Source of the DNA: Butyricicoccus sp. Marseille-Q5471
GTDB taxonomy: Bacteria; Bacillota; Clostridia; Oscillospirales; Butyricicoccaceae
Direction of reading: 5' to 3'
Length of the DNA: 64,000 nt
NCBI RefSeq assembly: GCF_951230135.1
Contig: NZ_CATNVC010000007.1
Location: 1-64,000 of the forward strand
The notes beneath the pieces are model-generated. The model saw only the letters and a list, made by a program, of their open reading frames with translations. It did no database searches and had not been told where the DNA came from. Of the stretch, positions 52,201 to 62,266 are shown piece by piece (position 1 is the stretch's first letter; the number at the start of each line of letters is the position of its first letter). The translations under genes and the position numbers were made by a program.

Positions 52201-55200
52201 CTTGTCACCGCTGACCGCAATAACGGGATTGGTTTCCGGCGTGGTATTGGTGGTCAAGCGCGTGGTGCTCCATGTATCATCCTTGCGGATGGAAGCATAG
52301 ATTTCCGAACCGTTCATCACAGCAGACTGCTCGACCACGGTGGGGGCATTTTCGTCAGCGAAGGCTGGCTCCTCAGTCAATCTGACCCAGGCGGCTGCGG
52401 CAAAAGCCTCGTCGCCGTCAAAAGCGAGCGCGCTGTCCCCAAAGCCTTCGTCGTCAATGACAGTGCCTTCTGCATAACCGCCGCTCCTCTTCATAGAGAC
52501 AGCTGCACGGGTGGCAAATACCGATGCAGAATCCTTGAGATAGACGAAGAAGCTGCCGTCGTCAGCTACCTGCGGCTGGGAATAGGGATAGGCGTTTTCC
52601 TGAATATACTTGGGTGCATCACCGTCCATATCCAGTGAGAACAGGCTGATGCCGGAGCGTTCGGTGTCGTCATGCCATACTCTCGTATACTGGCTGAGGT
52701 AGTCACGGTTCTGAAGCCCCGAACCGCCGTCATACATAGCCATTTCTCCGGTTTTCGCAGCATATGCCATGGCTGCCATACGAACACGGCTGGAATCTGC
52801 GCCGGCGCTCAAGTAAATCAGTTCTTCACCGGTGGTCTGCTCCCAATACTCGGCGATTTTGTCCCAGTTGCGGAAGGTCCACTCATTGTCAAAGCCGATG
52901 GAGGCAAACACCTTGGTATAGCTAAAGCACAGCAGCGTGGCCTCAAACTTGATGCCCACATGACCCTCCATGTTCAAATAGGTGCCGTTGAGAGCCTTTT
53001 CCGTCTGCTTGCCGGTGGTCATACCGCCGGTCTGGCCGCCCTTAAAGCCGGTGTTCCGATAGGGCGCATCGGCGTCTGCTATGTTCTGCTGTAAATAATT
53101 TCGGTTGAGAAATGTGTTTTCATTTTGCAAACCCACGCCGCCAAAGGGTCCGATTTTCAAAGCAATGACAGTGTAGTCAAAGCCGAGACCGGCAAACACC
53201 TCAATAAAGGCCGAAAGCTTCAGGTTGGTCAAGTTGTCAACCACATAATCTGATTTCTTATACGCCCAGTCGTAATCAATGGTACCGCCCATGCTGACAT
53301 TTGCCGTTTCGGTGGGTGTTCCTGTACCTTGGCGCAGAATGTCGGTCGCGCTGTTGACATAGTCGGAATAGGTGACGCTCTGGGGGCTGGTGAGCATCTG
53401 CATGCGATAGCTCATGCCGACGCTTGCACCCATGTCTAAATCCACAAAGCCAACCTGAACAGGAATAACAGGTGCGAGAGTGATGGGAATGCTGACACCA
53501 AACTCGATGCCTGCGCCCAGATCGATGCCGCCGCCCACAGGTTGCACCGTCCACTGCATGTTTTCAAAGTCGTAAACAACGCGTGCCTTTAGCAGACCTG
53601 CCACCTGATACTTGAGTTCCGGTGCGTCAGCAGCATCCTCGCTAAGGCCTTCCACCATACCCTTGACCTCATTAATGGCGTTCTTCGCGTTTCTTGCCTT
53701 GGTAACGACCTCATTCTCGTACTGATGTGCCGCCTCGTCGAAGAGGACACTGGAAAATCCATCCTCGCTGACGCCGGGCAGCTCAGCGGTGGGGTCCTCA
53801 CCCATGGACAGCTGAATCAGCGCATCAAATACGGTGGGATCCTCGGTGGGGGAAATCAGCATAGCGAAATTCTCACCGCTAAAGTCGATGCTGCCCGCGA
53901 ACTGCAAGGCCTTGCCGATGATTTTATCATCGACGGGCACACTGCTTTCAGCAAACACGCTTTGAATCATCTCATCGCGGAAGGTTTCATTCAGTTCCGA
54001 GGTGTTTGCGATGTTGTTCACACCCATCATATTGCGCACAGCAAAGGGAGAGTTCACGCTTTTGACCACCGTGCCGGACTGATTGTAGAACCAGTTGATC
54101 AGATAGCCCTTTTCCGTGTCATTTTTCACCCAGATATTGTCCGTTGTCAGGGTGAAGCGGCTCTCGGTGACGGGTATGGTGGAGAAGGGATACTTAAAGG
54201 TTCTTGCCGTCTGACCGGGAACCTCCAGCTTGCGCTCGTTGAGGGTCTTTAGGGTCAGCTCTTCCCACTTGGCATTGGCTTCCTCTCCCCACCATAGCAC
54301 AGTAGAAATCAGCTCGATTTTCGGGGTCTGCTTGCTGATGCCGATGTTGCCGCGAGAGAAGGTCACATCATCCAAATTGCCTGACGGCTTAAAGCGGTTG
54401 GTTTCCTGCTTCATGAGGAATGGCTTTGCCGCATCGGACGGGGTGCTGTTCATGGAGTTGATGGGACGGATAGCGGTTGTGGCCTCGCCCATCATCATGG
54501 CATCCTGGTAGGAGTAGTTGCCTGAGAATTTGAGGATGGCCGGCAGGTATTTCTTGCCCTGCTCCTGATCAACCTTGTCCGTTTCGCCGGTTTGCAGGTA
54601 CTTGACCTCGAAAATGTACTCGATTTTATCAGAGGGCAAAAGCTCGGTAGTTGATGTTTCCCCCGCAGCCGACGACCAGAACTTAGTGGCATCAAATCCA
54701 AGCGTATACATGCCCTGCGTCCCGGCGTTTAGATCAATTGTAAGCGGCTTATCTGTTCCGTACACGGTGCCTTCACACAGATTTCCGTTTTTATATACGC
54801 CGCCGCGAAGCGTCACAGTGCCGATAAAGGGCTTCATGGAGCCGCCGTTATTCCGATAGCCCTCAAAGGCGGGCACCTGGAAGTTGAAATTGACCTCTGC
54901 CACCTTGCGCAGTTCAAAATTATTGATGGGGTACAGCTCGCCCTTCGTGGCGTCCTTTTCTCCGGAGACAAGGGCGTGATGGTACAGGGTGCCCATGTAG
55001 GTTGTGCCGCCAAACTCACTCTTAAATCCAAGGTCGCTCTTGATGCCGCTTTCCTCGTAGATGGCGAACGCACCGGTCGCATCACTAGTGACGGTTTTCG
55101 TTTCGCCCTTACCGTTTGTATAGGTGGCGGTGGTTTCCGCCTTAGGCTGCACTTGGAAGAGATAAAGTTTATCCTTCAAGGTATTGACTGTCACACCCAA

Positions 55201-58200
55201 GGTGTCGGTCATCTGGGAGAATTTGTGGGTGGCCGTGATGGTGGTTGTACCATCATTCAGTCCCGCCAGCTTAAAGACGGTGTTGGGTGCGTAGCTTACC
55301 TGCTCGGTGTACTTTGTGCCGTCCTCTCTGGTGTATACGTTGTCATACTCGGAAAGCTCGCGGCTGACACCGCCGCGAATATAGTTCATGGCGGCAACGG
55401 ACGCACTGCTGCTCTTCCATAGCACCTGATCGCTGACAATGCCGTAAGCATAGTCCTTAAAGTTGACAGAAAGGTCATCGGTCAGGTCGATTTTTCGTGC
55501 CAAAGCGATAATATCGTCCTGTGACATTTTGGAGATGGCAGGATTGTTGTCCATGGTGTGACTGCTGCCCGCTGTTACGCCGTCAACGGCAATTTGCAGC
55601 GCGCTGGAATTGTAGATGTAAAAGACGTAGGAATCATAGCTCCAGCTCTCGTCTTCCGCATTTTTAATCTTCGCGTTGACGGTGTATACATCACGCAGGT
55701 CTGTGAGCGAGGAAACAGGAACACTGATGGAACCGCTGGTGTCAGTCACGGTTTTGATCACTTCGCCATTTTTCACCACGGTGATTTCCGCTGCGGGGTT
55801 GTCCAAATTTTCGCTTGTCCACGTGATGGTTTGATTGCCTGCGCTGTCCAGCAGGAAGTAGGTTCCGGGACGATTCAGCTTAATTGCGGCAGGCGGGCTT
55901 TTCACGATGACGTTGCCCTGCGCAATAATTCCCCCCATTTCCACCTGCACGGTGTAGGCAGGTGTGAAGCCCTTGGACAGCGCGGTCAGCTTGTCTGCCG
56001 GAATTGCAAAGGTGGTGACGGTTTTGTCAGCGACGCTTGTCTCATAGACAGGCGTGCCCTCCGCCGCCTTTCCCTCATAGATTTTCACCTTTGTATCCGT
56101 ATACAAGTTTTCATCCACGATATTAGCGCTGATATTTAAGGTAAAGGCTTCTCCCTTTTTGATTTTGTGGTCAGGAATACTAACGGCGTTGTTGTTGCTG
56201 GCCTTTACAGTAAATTCACCCACCAAAATTTCGGTGTGCTTTGCGCTTTCTTCGCTGCCGTTCTTCGCCACCAAAGAGATATTCGCCTTGCCAAGACCCA
56301 TTGGGATTAGCAGACCGGCCTCATCAATTTTTAAAATGGCTTCATCGGACGATTTCCAGAAGAAATCCTCCGGCTTTGTAAAGGTGGCATCGCTGCCCGG
56401 CTTCACCGTATATCCAAGCTTCAGCCCTGTCGTTTCGCCCAGAACCAAGGTCCGTGGGGAGGCAGGATAGGCAGGCTCGGCAAAGGTGATGTCCTCCGCC
56501 GCAACGGCAATAGGCTCGGAAACCGTAAAGCTTGCGCAGGCGGTGCCTCTCCAAATGGGCGCAATCTTGTTATCGGAAGATTCCAGTCCGGGGAAATAAA
56601 TATACCAGTCATCTACGGTTCTGCCCGTGTCGTGGAAAAATGCCAGCCGATTTGCACCGGCGGCGGCGGGGGCGGTAAAGCTGCCGGAAAGCGCTGTGCC
56701 TTCGTCGTTGATATAAACGGGAGGCATAGTCTCTTGATACCCATCCGCAGAAGCATAAAGGCCGTTGACCGTAAACCTTCCGTCGTCAGTCGGGGTAGTG
56801 TTTTCGGTCAGCCATTTGTTTTGCTGCTGTCCCTTTGTTTCGTTGTTGGAAATAATTGTGCTGTCCTCATACAGCTCAACCTTAAAATTGACGGTTTCTC
56901 CGGGCAGGAAGGCTGTCTTTTCCACGCCCTTGCTGTCGCTTAGCGTCACGCTAACGAAGCTGTCGAAATCATTATAATCCGGGCGCGCCTTTTGGGCGGT
57001 CTTGTCCGTTACGGTGAAGTCCGCCATTTTATTGTCACCGGTGTCGATTGCGCCGGAAACCTTATCCACAGAAAAGATAGCGTTCGGGTCCGTCACCGTA
57101 TAGAGGAAAGAAACACGGCTGTCCACCGCCGTTGAACTTGTGTCGGACAGCACCGTGCCGTCACTCATCGTTAGGCTTATCGTGCTCTTTCGCACAGGCT
57201 CGCTGAAGGTAACCGAGATGGGTACCTGCGCGCCAACCGGGAACACATAATCGGGGCTTTTGACCTCGGTTACTGTAGGCGCAACTAAGTCCACCAGCTT
57301 CACATAATAGGTGCTGTTGTTGCCGACTGTCAGCACGCCCCAGTTTTTGGTGTTGCAGCGCATGCTGAGGAATAGCTGTCCACCGCCGCCCACTGTTGAG
57401 CTCGTCAAAAATTTATAGTCCTCAGAGTCGCTGTTTCCGAGAATACCTGAAATCGGAATCGTCGCTTCTGAACCACCCGTGAATGTGGCACCTTTCTGCG
57501 TAAAGCCATTCTTACATAAGTAATTAATGTCCCGGCTATTGCTTACAGCAAATTGCAGCTGGTCAATATATTGTGTATCCACCTTTACAACAATGTGACT
57601 GGCAGTATTATTTAAAATAGCCTGTCTATGTACGTCTTTTATATTTAGCGGAATGACACTAGTATTGTTTGCTAACAATGCGTAATATTGATAATTTTCG
57701 CCAACATACTTTCCCTGCTGATTAACATTAAAAGACGACCCATCCAATAGGGCATTAGTAGGATCGCCAATTTGGAAAAAGCTTGTATCCTGGTATGCTT
57801 CAAAATCCGCGGTACCGCTATCGACCTTTACAGGGTAGGTTTTGCTGTCACTTCCGTCCTCAAAGACGGCGTACTGCAAGTCGTAGAGGTAAATGTAAAA
57901 GTTTCTGTCTCCAGAATACTGCACACCCGCTGGCAGTACCCAGCCCTGTGGCGGCACCTTAAAATTGGCGCTTACGGTCTGCCATGTATAGTAATACTGA
58001 ATTCCTGACATTTGAGGGTCATCCGCAGGATAATACCCATGGAGTCTGTCATGTTTGTCCGGATCAAAAGAAATATAACTGCCTCTGTTGACGCGGGTGA
58101 GGTCGGCCACATTATATTCACCGTCCAATAAAACATATTGGCAGGTTACTTTTTTAAGCTGCTCTGTTGTGGCGCCCTCGGCAAACTCCAGATTTATGTC

Positions 58201-58737
58201 CACGCCATATCCATTCATGGTTGTTTTGACCCCGGTGACCACCGGCAGCATATCCTCCGCTGCCCGAAGGCTGACGCCATCGTTGACGAACTGAGTCACC
58301 ATGGTGGACAAAGCCAGCTGCTGCTCATTGGTCAGTTCCTCGGTCTGGCGAGTGAAAAAGTCCTCCAGATAAGCCATCTCGTCCTGATAGTCCAAGAGCT
58401 TTTTGATAAAGGACAGCTCCACCGTGTCGCCGTCCACCGTGACGGTTTTGGTAAGGTCGGCCTCTTCCCCTTCCACAAAGGGTCGTATTTCTTCCAATGT
58501 ATAGGACTTGCCGTCCATTTTGATTTTGTATGTCTTGGGATTGCCGTTTTGATCGATGAGACCCATGGAGAACATGGTGTCAAACATTTGCTCGGCATTT
58601 TCCTCGCCGTACTGCTCGGCGAGCGCCGCAACAGCATCCGCTCGTGCGGTATTGTCCGATGCACCAATTGCACTTGTCGGCAGCATACCAACTAGCATGA
58701 CAATCGCCAACAGCAAACTAAGCACTCTTTTTCTCAT
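49246..58737 (-). CDS. Giant S-layer-homology surface protein (3163 residues)
   Basis: An intact 3163-codon frame with a signal peptide (1-26; LLLAIVMLVGMLPTSAIGA) and three SLH repeats at the C-terminus (about 2995-3163; FIDVEQGQWYYSAVSYASQA, then EITREQLVTMLWRQAG and MAWAHQKGLVEGSGN). The rest is mostly beta-rich. Bacterial Ig-like parts occur at about 480-570 (VTFSEPVRKSTISLTM) and near 810 (FFWKSSDEAILKI). A CARDB-like domain is near 2500 (VSFTVKNTGMTVLNEAVIQL), a cadherin-like domain at about 2780-2870 (LSMLELRGVPFTFDKDTLTY) and a bacterial-repeat domain just before the SLH part. It is expected to be secreted and wall-attached. No enzyme motif is recognised; adhesion or surface scaffolding is the default guess. 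The start at 58737 has AGGAGGG upstream and a terminator follows the stop. Confidence 0.9.
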   Translation of the reverse strand: MRKRVLSLLLAIVMLVGMLPTSAIGASDNTARADAVAALAEQYGEENAEQMFDTMFSMGLIDQNGNPKTYKIKMDGKSYTLEEIRPFVEGEEADLTKTVTVDGDTVELSFIKKLLDYQDEMAYLEDFFTRQTEELTNEQQLALSTMVTQFVNDGVSLRAAEDMLPVVTGVKTTMNGYGVDINLEFAEGATTEQLKKVTCQYVLLDGEYNVADLTRVNRGSYISFDPDKHDRLHGYYPADDPQMSGIQYYYTWQTVSANFKVPPQGWVLPAGVQYSGDRNFYIYLYDLQYAVFEDGSDSKTYPVKVDSGTADFEAYQDTSFFQIGDPTNALLDGSSFNVNQQGKYVGENYQYYALLANNTSVIPLNIKDVHRQAILNNTASHIVVKVDTQYIDQLQFAVSNSRDINYLCKNGFTQKGATFTGGSEATIPISGILGNSDSEDYKFLTSSTVGGGGQLFLSMRCNTKNWGVLTVGNNSTYYVKLVDLVAPTVTEVKSPDYVFPVGAQVPISVTFSEPVRKSTISLTMSDGTVLSDTSSTAVDSRVSFLYTVTDPNAIFSVDKVSGAIDTGDNKMADFTVTDKTAQKARPDYNDFDSFVSVTLSDSKGVEKTAFLPGETVNFKVELYEDSTIISNNETKGQQQNKWLTENTTPTDDGRFTVNGLYASADGYQETMPPVYINDEGTALSGSFTAPAAAGANRLAFFHDTGRTVDDWYIYFPGLESSDNKIAPIWRGTACASFTVSEPIAVAAEDITFAEPAYPASPRTLVLGETTGLKLGYTVKPGSDATFTKPEDFFWKSSDEAILKIDEAGLLIPMGLGKANISLVAKNGSEESAKHTEILVGEFTVKASNNNAVSIPDHKIKKGEAFTLNISANIVDENLYTDTKVKIYEGKAAEGTPVYETSVADKTVTTFAIPADKLTALSKGFTPAYTVQVEMGGIIAQGNVIVKSPPAAIKLNRPGTYFLLDSAGNQTITWTSENLDNPAAEITVVKNGEVIKTVTDTSGSISVPVSSLTDLRDVYTVNAKIKNAEDESWSYDSYVFYIYNSSALQIAVDGVTAGSSHTMDNNPAISKMSQDDIIALARKIDLTDDLSVNFKDYAYGIVSDQVLWKSSSASVAAMNYIRGGVSRELSEYDNVYTREDGTKYTEQVSYAPNTVFKLAGLNDGTTTITATHKFSQMTDTLGVTVNTLKDKLYLFQVQPKAETTATYTNGKGETKTVTSDATGAFAIYEESGIKSDLGFKSEFGGTTYMGTLYHHALVSGEKDATKGELYPINNFELRKVAEVNFNFQVPAFEGYRNNGGSMKPFIGTVTLRGGVYKNGNLCEGTVYGTDKPLTIDLNAGTQGMYTLGFDATKFWSSAAGETSTTELLPSDKIEYIFEVKYLQTGETDKVDQEQGKKYLPAILKFSGNYSYQDAMMMGEATTAIRPINSMNSTPSDAAKPFLMKQETNRFKPSGNLDDVTFSRGNIGISKQTPKIELISTVLWWGEEANAKWEELTLKTLNERKLEVPGQTARTFKYPFSTIPVTESRFTLTTDNIWVKNDTEKGYLINWFYNQSGTVVKSVNSPFAVRNMMGVNNIANTSELNETFRDEMIQSVFAESSVPVDDKIIGKALQFAGSIDFSGENFAMLISPTEDPTVFDALIQLSMGEDPTAELPGVSEDGFSSVLFDEAAHQYENEVVTKARNAKNAINEVKGMVEGLSEDAADAPELKYQVAGLLKARVVYDFENMQWTVQPVGGGIDLGAGIEFGVSIPITLAPVIPVQVGFVDLDMGASVGMSYRMQMLTSPQSVTYSDYVNSATDILRQGTGTPTETANVSMGGTIDYDWAYKKSDYVVDNLTNLKLSAFIEVFAGLGFDYTVIALKIGPFGGVGLQNENTFLNRNYLQQNIADADAPYRNTGFKGGQTGGMTTGKQTEKALNGTYLNMEGHVGIKFEATLLCFSYTKVFASIGFDNEWTFRNWDKIAEYWEQTTGEELIYLSAGADSSRVRMAAMAYAAKTGEMAMYDGGSGLQNRDYLSQYTRVWHDDTERSGISLFSLDMDGDAPKYIQENAYPYSQPQVADDGSFFVYLKDSASVFATRAAVSMKRSGGYAEGTVIDDEGFGDSALAFDGDEAFAAAAWVRLTEEPAFADENAPTVVEQSAVMNGSEIYASIRKDDTWSTTRLTTNTTPETNPVIAVSGDKAIAAWKAVYAPNPEKPTEFDGNELLMYRIYDGSKWGEEKTLYNAEANGGIVGLSATMMDDGTAAVAYVFNGGADSSKEIVCAVLGADGAVKTSTRLTNDSCTDENPQLTVVNFGTSTPDWRFVLGWNRSDSKGSDVRLAVFDAEGNLKDDLGDSLYDMSGTAISAPFTFAEMDGTFRTLDNLTVIWAESQSEDEKVGSDKLKAVQFTVDGDQVYTSAAMPLADLPQSDTTHVINDQVDSYVSANNQVKSLILATCYDSANATSVVVDAVDPMTGAATTEEVSVPGTRSDIYAATQEFVNAAEITDATFVPAEIRSGFDLPVSFTVKNTGMTVLNEAVIQLAGSDRTVSDLNLYPGQSKTVSLIYTVPETVTDISYAGGTANFKGGETADMIGSGTLALAVPDVGISKAQIDTEQDGVRTVSVSLYNSAAYKLSGSGKTVKVGLYSSSGYEPAYQKALITLTADELALLDAGAYTASLSMKLDEFLTVDGVQKEIPDGGLPFFLKAWVEDSGTEVSEYNPNNNVSSVLFENLQNKNEGKSVKINLTQSVEDGKSIANLTLPSTIMAQQENGNVAVNLLNAAGEVIETQWLSSDPITLGSEALVQKSFAFAAQGASVEANYFTMSSADADNTLSMLELRGVPFTFDKDTLTYTVTAADGQTVANLTAVPSNLNATVSINADAAVAGIRTKEVTLKNGSEIAITVTPAVGDKAQTYTVKVVSNNTIPSGDKDTSPSIYAVKAEAVQNGAIAINPQSAAAGTKVAVTATPNEGYVVDTVQVVDAKGNTVAVTKNDNGSYSFTMPAASVTVRAAFKLAELTWNNPFIDVEQGQWYYSAVSYASQAGLFSGTSANTFTPNAPMTRAMLWTVLARQAGQDVSGGASWYEKAQAWAIETSVSDGTNPTGEITREQLVTMLWRQAGSPVLMDYPGLTIFDDVGDIAPYAQGSMAWAHQKGLVEGSGNQLMPKQSATRAQVAAIMMRYCENIAK

Positions 58738-58801
58738 TCTTTGTCACCCTCCTGTTATCGGTCACGAGGATTTCCCCGGTGACCGTATCACAATCCTTCC
58801 T

Positions 58802-61800
58802 TTATTTTGCAGAAACAAACTGGATTTTTGCATGCTCCGGCGCTTTGCCCGTATACTTCCAAAGCGTCACCTTAGTGCCGTTTTTATCGGAAGCTCCGCT
58901 GGCATTGACTGCCATTGCCTGATCTTTTTCATCTCGCATGGTCCAGAAGTCGGAGTATTTTGCGATACGCCACTTATGCGGGAAGTCAATTCCGCCGTCA
59001 CCGATCAACTGGGCGCCATTTCCGCTTCCATAATAGTGGACGGTTTTGCCCCCTATCATGACATGATAAATATGATGTCCGGTCTCCTTGTCGATTTCCA
59101 AATGCTTGACGGTAAATGGATTGTCCGGCTTTTTGTCGGACAATCCATCCATTGTCTGTCGGCCACAGGAACAACATATTTGCCCATGAGCATCATATAA
59201 TAGTCGCCGTCTTCCAGCGGGAGGTCGGCCTGCTCCACCTTTTCATAAACTGTAATGACAAAGGTGTTAAGCTTTTCGCCCTTGTAGGAGCAGTTGACTG
59301 TCTTTTTACCCGCTGTGGTGAAGACATACCCATCGTAGATTTTTGTGCCGTTTACATCCAGGACGATATCCTTTGAGATATTTGTACCGTTACCGTAAAC
59401 ATCCTGATATTGTACAGTAAAACCGGCAGAATCAAACGCGTCGCCCACATTTTACTCGTATTTTGTTGGTGTTGCTACGAATTTAACGACAGGCTCGTCG
59501 TAAATCTGCTTTTGCTGATACGGGTTGCCCGTTGCGGCGGTATACGCCTGCTCAAACGCTGCTTTGCGTGCCAGCGCGTCCTGCGCCAAGGTGTAGCTGT
59601 CCGCTGTGGTAATCGTTGCGGTTTGGGTTGCATTTTCATAACCCACACCAACATTAAAAATCTGCATCACGTCGCGCAACTTAAAATAGTTATTGCCGCC
59701 GATGCTATAGGCCGTTAAGGACACCTCGCCGCCGTTCAGGTATATTTTTGCCGTGGTGCGGCTTGCCGCCCTGTTCTGTCCGCCACCCTTTGTCATTTCA
59801 CCGCCCACGGCAGTGTAAGGCTTTCCGCTTAGCAGGTTAATGGCGTTTTTACTGCCGTCCCATGAAACTTCAAAGCTTTTTTCGCTGCCGCTTATCATTG
59901 TTGCAAGGTCACGCAGCTTGATGTAATTGTTGCCCGCGATGGCGTATGCATCCACCGGCGTACTGCTGCCATTTACAAGCAGCTTTGTTTCCGAGGGTGT
60001 AGCTGCTGCACTTTGTGGAGCGTAGGGCTTGACACCAAAGGTGGCGTCTACATAGTTCGCCTTCACTCGATATACATTTCCGCCTTGCTGATAAACCACC
60101 ATGCTTGCAATCTGGTCAGCGGCCCAATCCTTTTGGCTTACTGCAGGGATAATCAACCGTCCACAGCTGTCGATTTGACCCTCGTAGACGTTGTAGAGAC
60201 CATATAACGCCTCATTTGTGAAATTGAGATGCGTCTGCGTTTTGGATATTTCGCGTTTGTACACCTCGTTGCCGTTTCTATCCACAAAATAAACATAATT
60301 TGCATCATATACCGGACAAACGCCCATTGCAAAATAGTCGGGGTTGAGCTGATAATAACCGGCAAAGCTTTGGAAGCCGTCATACTTGATGGGAAGTGTC
60401 ACCTTACCGGTAGCAATATCCACCAGCCCGACCTTGCCGCCGATTCCCGCGATTGCCGCTGTGTGGTCGGAGGTTACCCGGAGGCTGTCATAGCTCGGCT
60501 GCGCCAGTACCTTGCCATACGGACTGACCAGTCCATGCTTGCCGTTTTGTGTGACAATGGCATAGGCGTTCTGCTCGCCCGTCCATGCGCCGTAGTCCAC
60601 CGCATCATAGACAAAGGGGAGAATCTCTTTTCCTGAAATGTCCAGCAGGCCCCATTTCCTCTGATTGTTTTGCACCCAGAAATATCCGCCGATGCTGCAA
60701 TCGCTAAACAGCTGTATTCTGTTGTCCCCAGTTTCAACCTTCGTAGACCAACCCATTTTTTGTGTCAGGTTGAGCTTTGCTCCCTTGCTGCTCAGCGCAT
60801 AAATGGTGGTGGGGGGTATAGCCGCCGTCAGCTTGGATATATGTACCGTAGCCAAAGGTAAAGATGACTCCGTTATGGGCATACAGGCCGTCTGCCATAT
60901 CGCCCGCACTGCCAAGCACCTTGCCGGCGGTGTTGTAGAGCGTGCCTTCTTTAAAGAGCAGCTTGCTGTCAGGGTCATAATTCAGTCCCTTTCCCTCAAA
61001 CTGGTTACCAGGGGCAACTACGGTATTGCCCTTCAGATCAAGAGAAGTGTAGGCGCCGCCATATAAAATCCCTTTCATGTAGTCCATTTCTGTGACAACC
61101 AAGTTTTCCTTGGGATAGATTTGAAACGCTGCGGCATTGATAAAGATTTGAGCTTCGCCGGGACTTGCCAGCACACCTCTGGTATAGGCTGCCGGAATGA
61201 CAATGCCGGAGGTGGTGGCGAGACCAGTGGCGTAATGGGTGCCGGTGAGCACGGTTTGCCAGCTTTTGTCGTCGTATTTCACCACTTTATAATTATTATC
61301 AGGAACGGACTTGACAAAAGAAAGATATGCACCCTTTTGCGGATAAGTGGAATAGCTTCCGGTTAATAGCGCAAGTGCAACAGGGTACGCTTGGGGCAGA
61401 ACTTCCTTGCCCGCCTTGTCAATAATGGTGGCGGACACGGTAAAGCCGTCTGCCTTTGCCGTGGTAACAAGGGCATAGCCGTCGATAAAGTCGTGTACCT
61501 GTAACAAATCGCCCGTGGGCTTCGCGCTTGCCTTGTCATCAATTCCGCCAATAGAAGTATTGGTATAGGCGGCAATATATTTATTCGGCTTGACAATTTC
61601 ACGGTTTGGGCAAGGCTCCAATAGCCGAGGTAGCAGGTACTGCCTGAACCTGTTTTGTTATAAACCGCCGCCATGCCCTCCGAGGGCATTTGCACCAAAT
61701 CATACTGGCAGGGAATGACTTCCTCGCCGTTGGTGTTCATCAGTCCCATTTTGCCGTCACGCACGACTTGCACATAGCCGCCGATGAAGTAAAACGGCGT

Positions 61801-62130
61801 GGCAGGCGTTCGCGCTCCTTTTCCACCGTTAAGGCGATAATCTGTAGCGATGGGCTTAATTTTGTCATAGATAGGCTGTGCCACCCAGTTTCCGTCACGG
61901 TTGATGATGCCGTATTTCACGCCTAAGTCGCCGCTCGACGACTTAAAGCCAACATTGACCACTCTCAAACCGTTTTCGTCATACATAGTGTTCAGCGTAC
62001 TCTGATAGTCTGACACCGTACCCAAAAGTTCGGGTTGACTAGGGTCAAAAGTGCTTGCAAACGCCGTAGTCGGCAGCATACCGACCGCTATGCACATCGT
62101 AAGAAGTGTACTAAGTAATCTCTTTTTCAT
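58802..62130 (-). pseudogene. Secreted WG-repeat protein gene broken by three frameshifts and one stop
   Basis: Read together, the frames give a protein of about 1110 residues. A signal peptide (LLTMCIAVGMLPTTAFA) is followed by many WG repeats (KYGIINRDGNWVAQPIYD, RKWGLLDISGKEILPFVYD). Two copper-amine-oxidase-N-like repeats follow (AIAGNNYIKLRDLATMI and SIGGNNYFKLRDVMQIF), then a Big_3-like Ig domain and a ricin-like tail (NASGASDKNGTKVTLWKY). Breaks: a lost A near 61605; a slip at G6 (60811-60816); TAA at 59452-59454 where relatives would have an aromatic residue (KYE*NVGDAFD); and a lost base near 59152. The start at 62130 has AAGGAG. Homology is continuous on both sides of each break, so decay is recent, or the breaks are sequencing errors, or they vary by phase. 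Surface ligand binding is the likely former role. Confidence 0.82.
59116..59148. repeat. 12-bp perfect inverted repeat inside the WG-repeat gene
   Basis: ATGGATTGTCCG (59116-59127) and its exact complement (59137-59148) flank a 9-base loop, GCTTTTTGT. It lies in the coding part of the ricin-like tail, four bases from the last frameshift. Terminator-like shape is possible but a T-run is lacking. Confidence 0.6.
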
Positions 62131-62266
62131 CCTATTTTCTCCTTGTTTTGCAGGTTCAAAAACAATGTTCACCATAACGATATTCCGGATTAGGCGCGAT
62201 TTGATATGTGTGATTCAATCAGGGCAGAGCGCCATTGGTTTCTATGCATCAACGGGGTGAGCCTGT

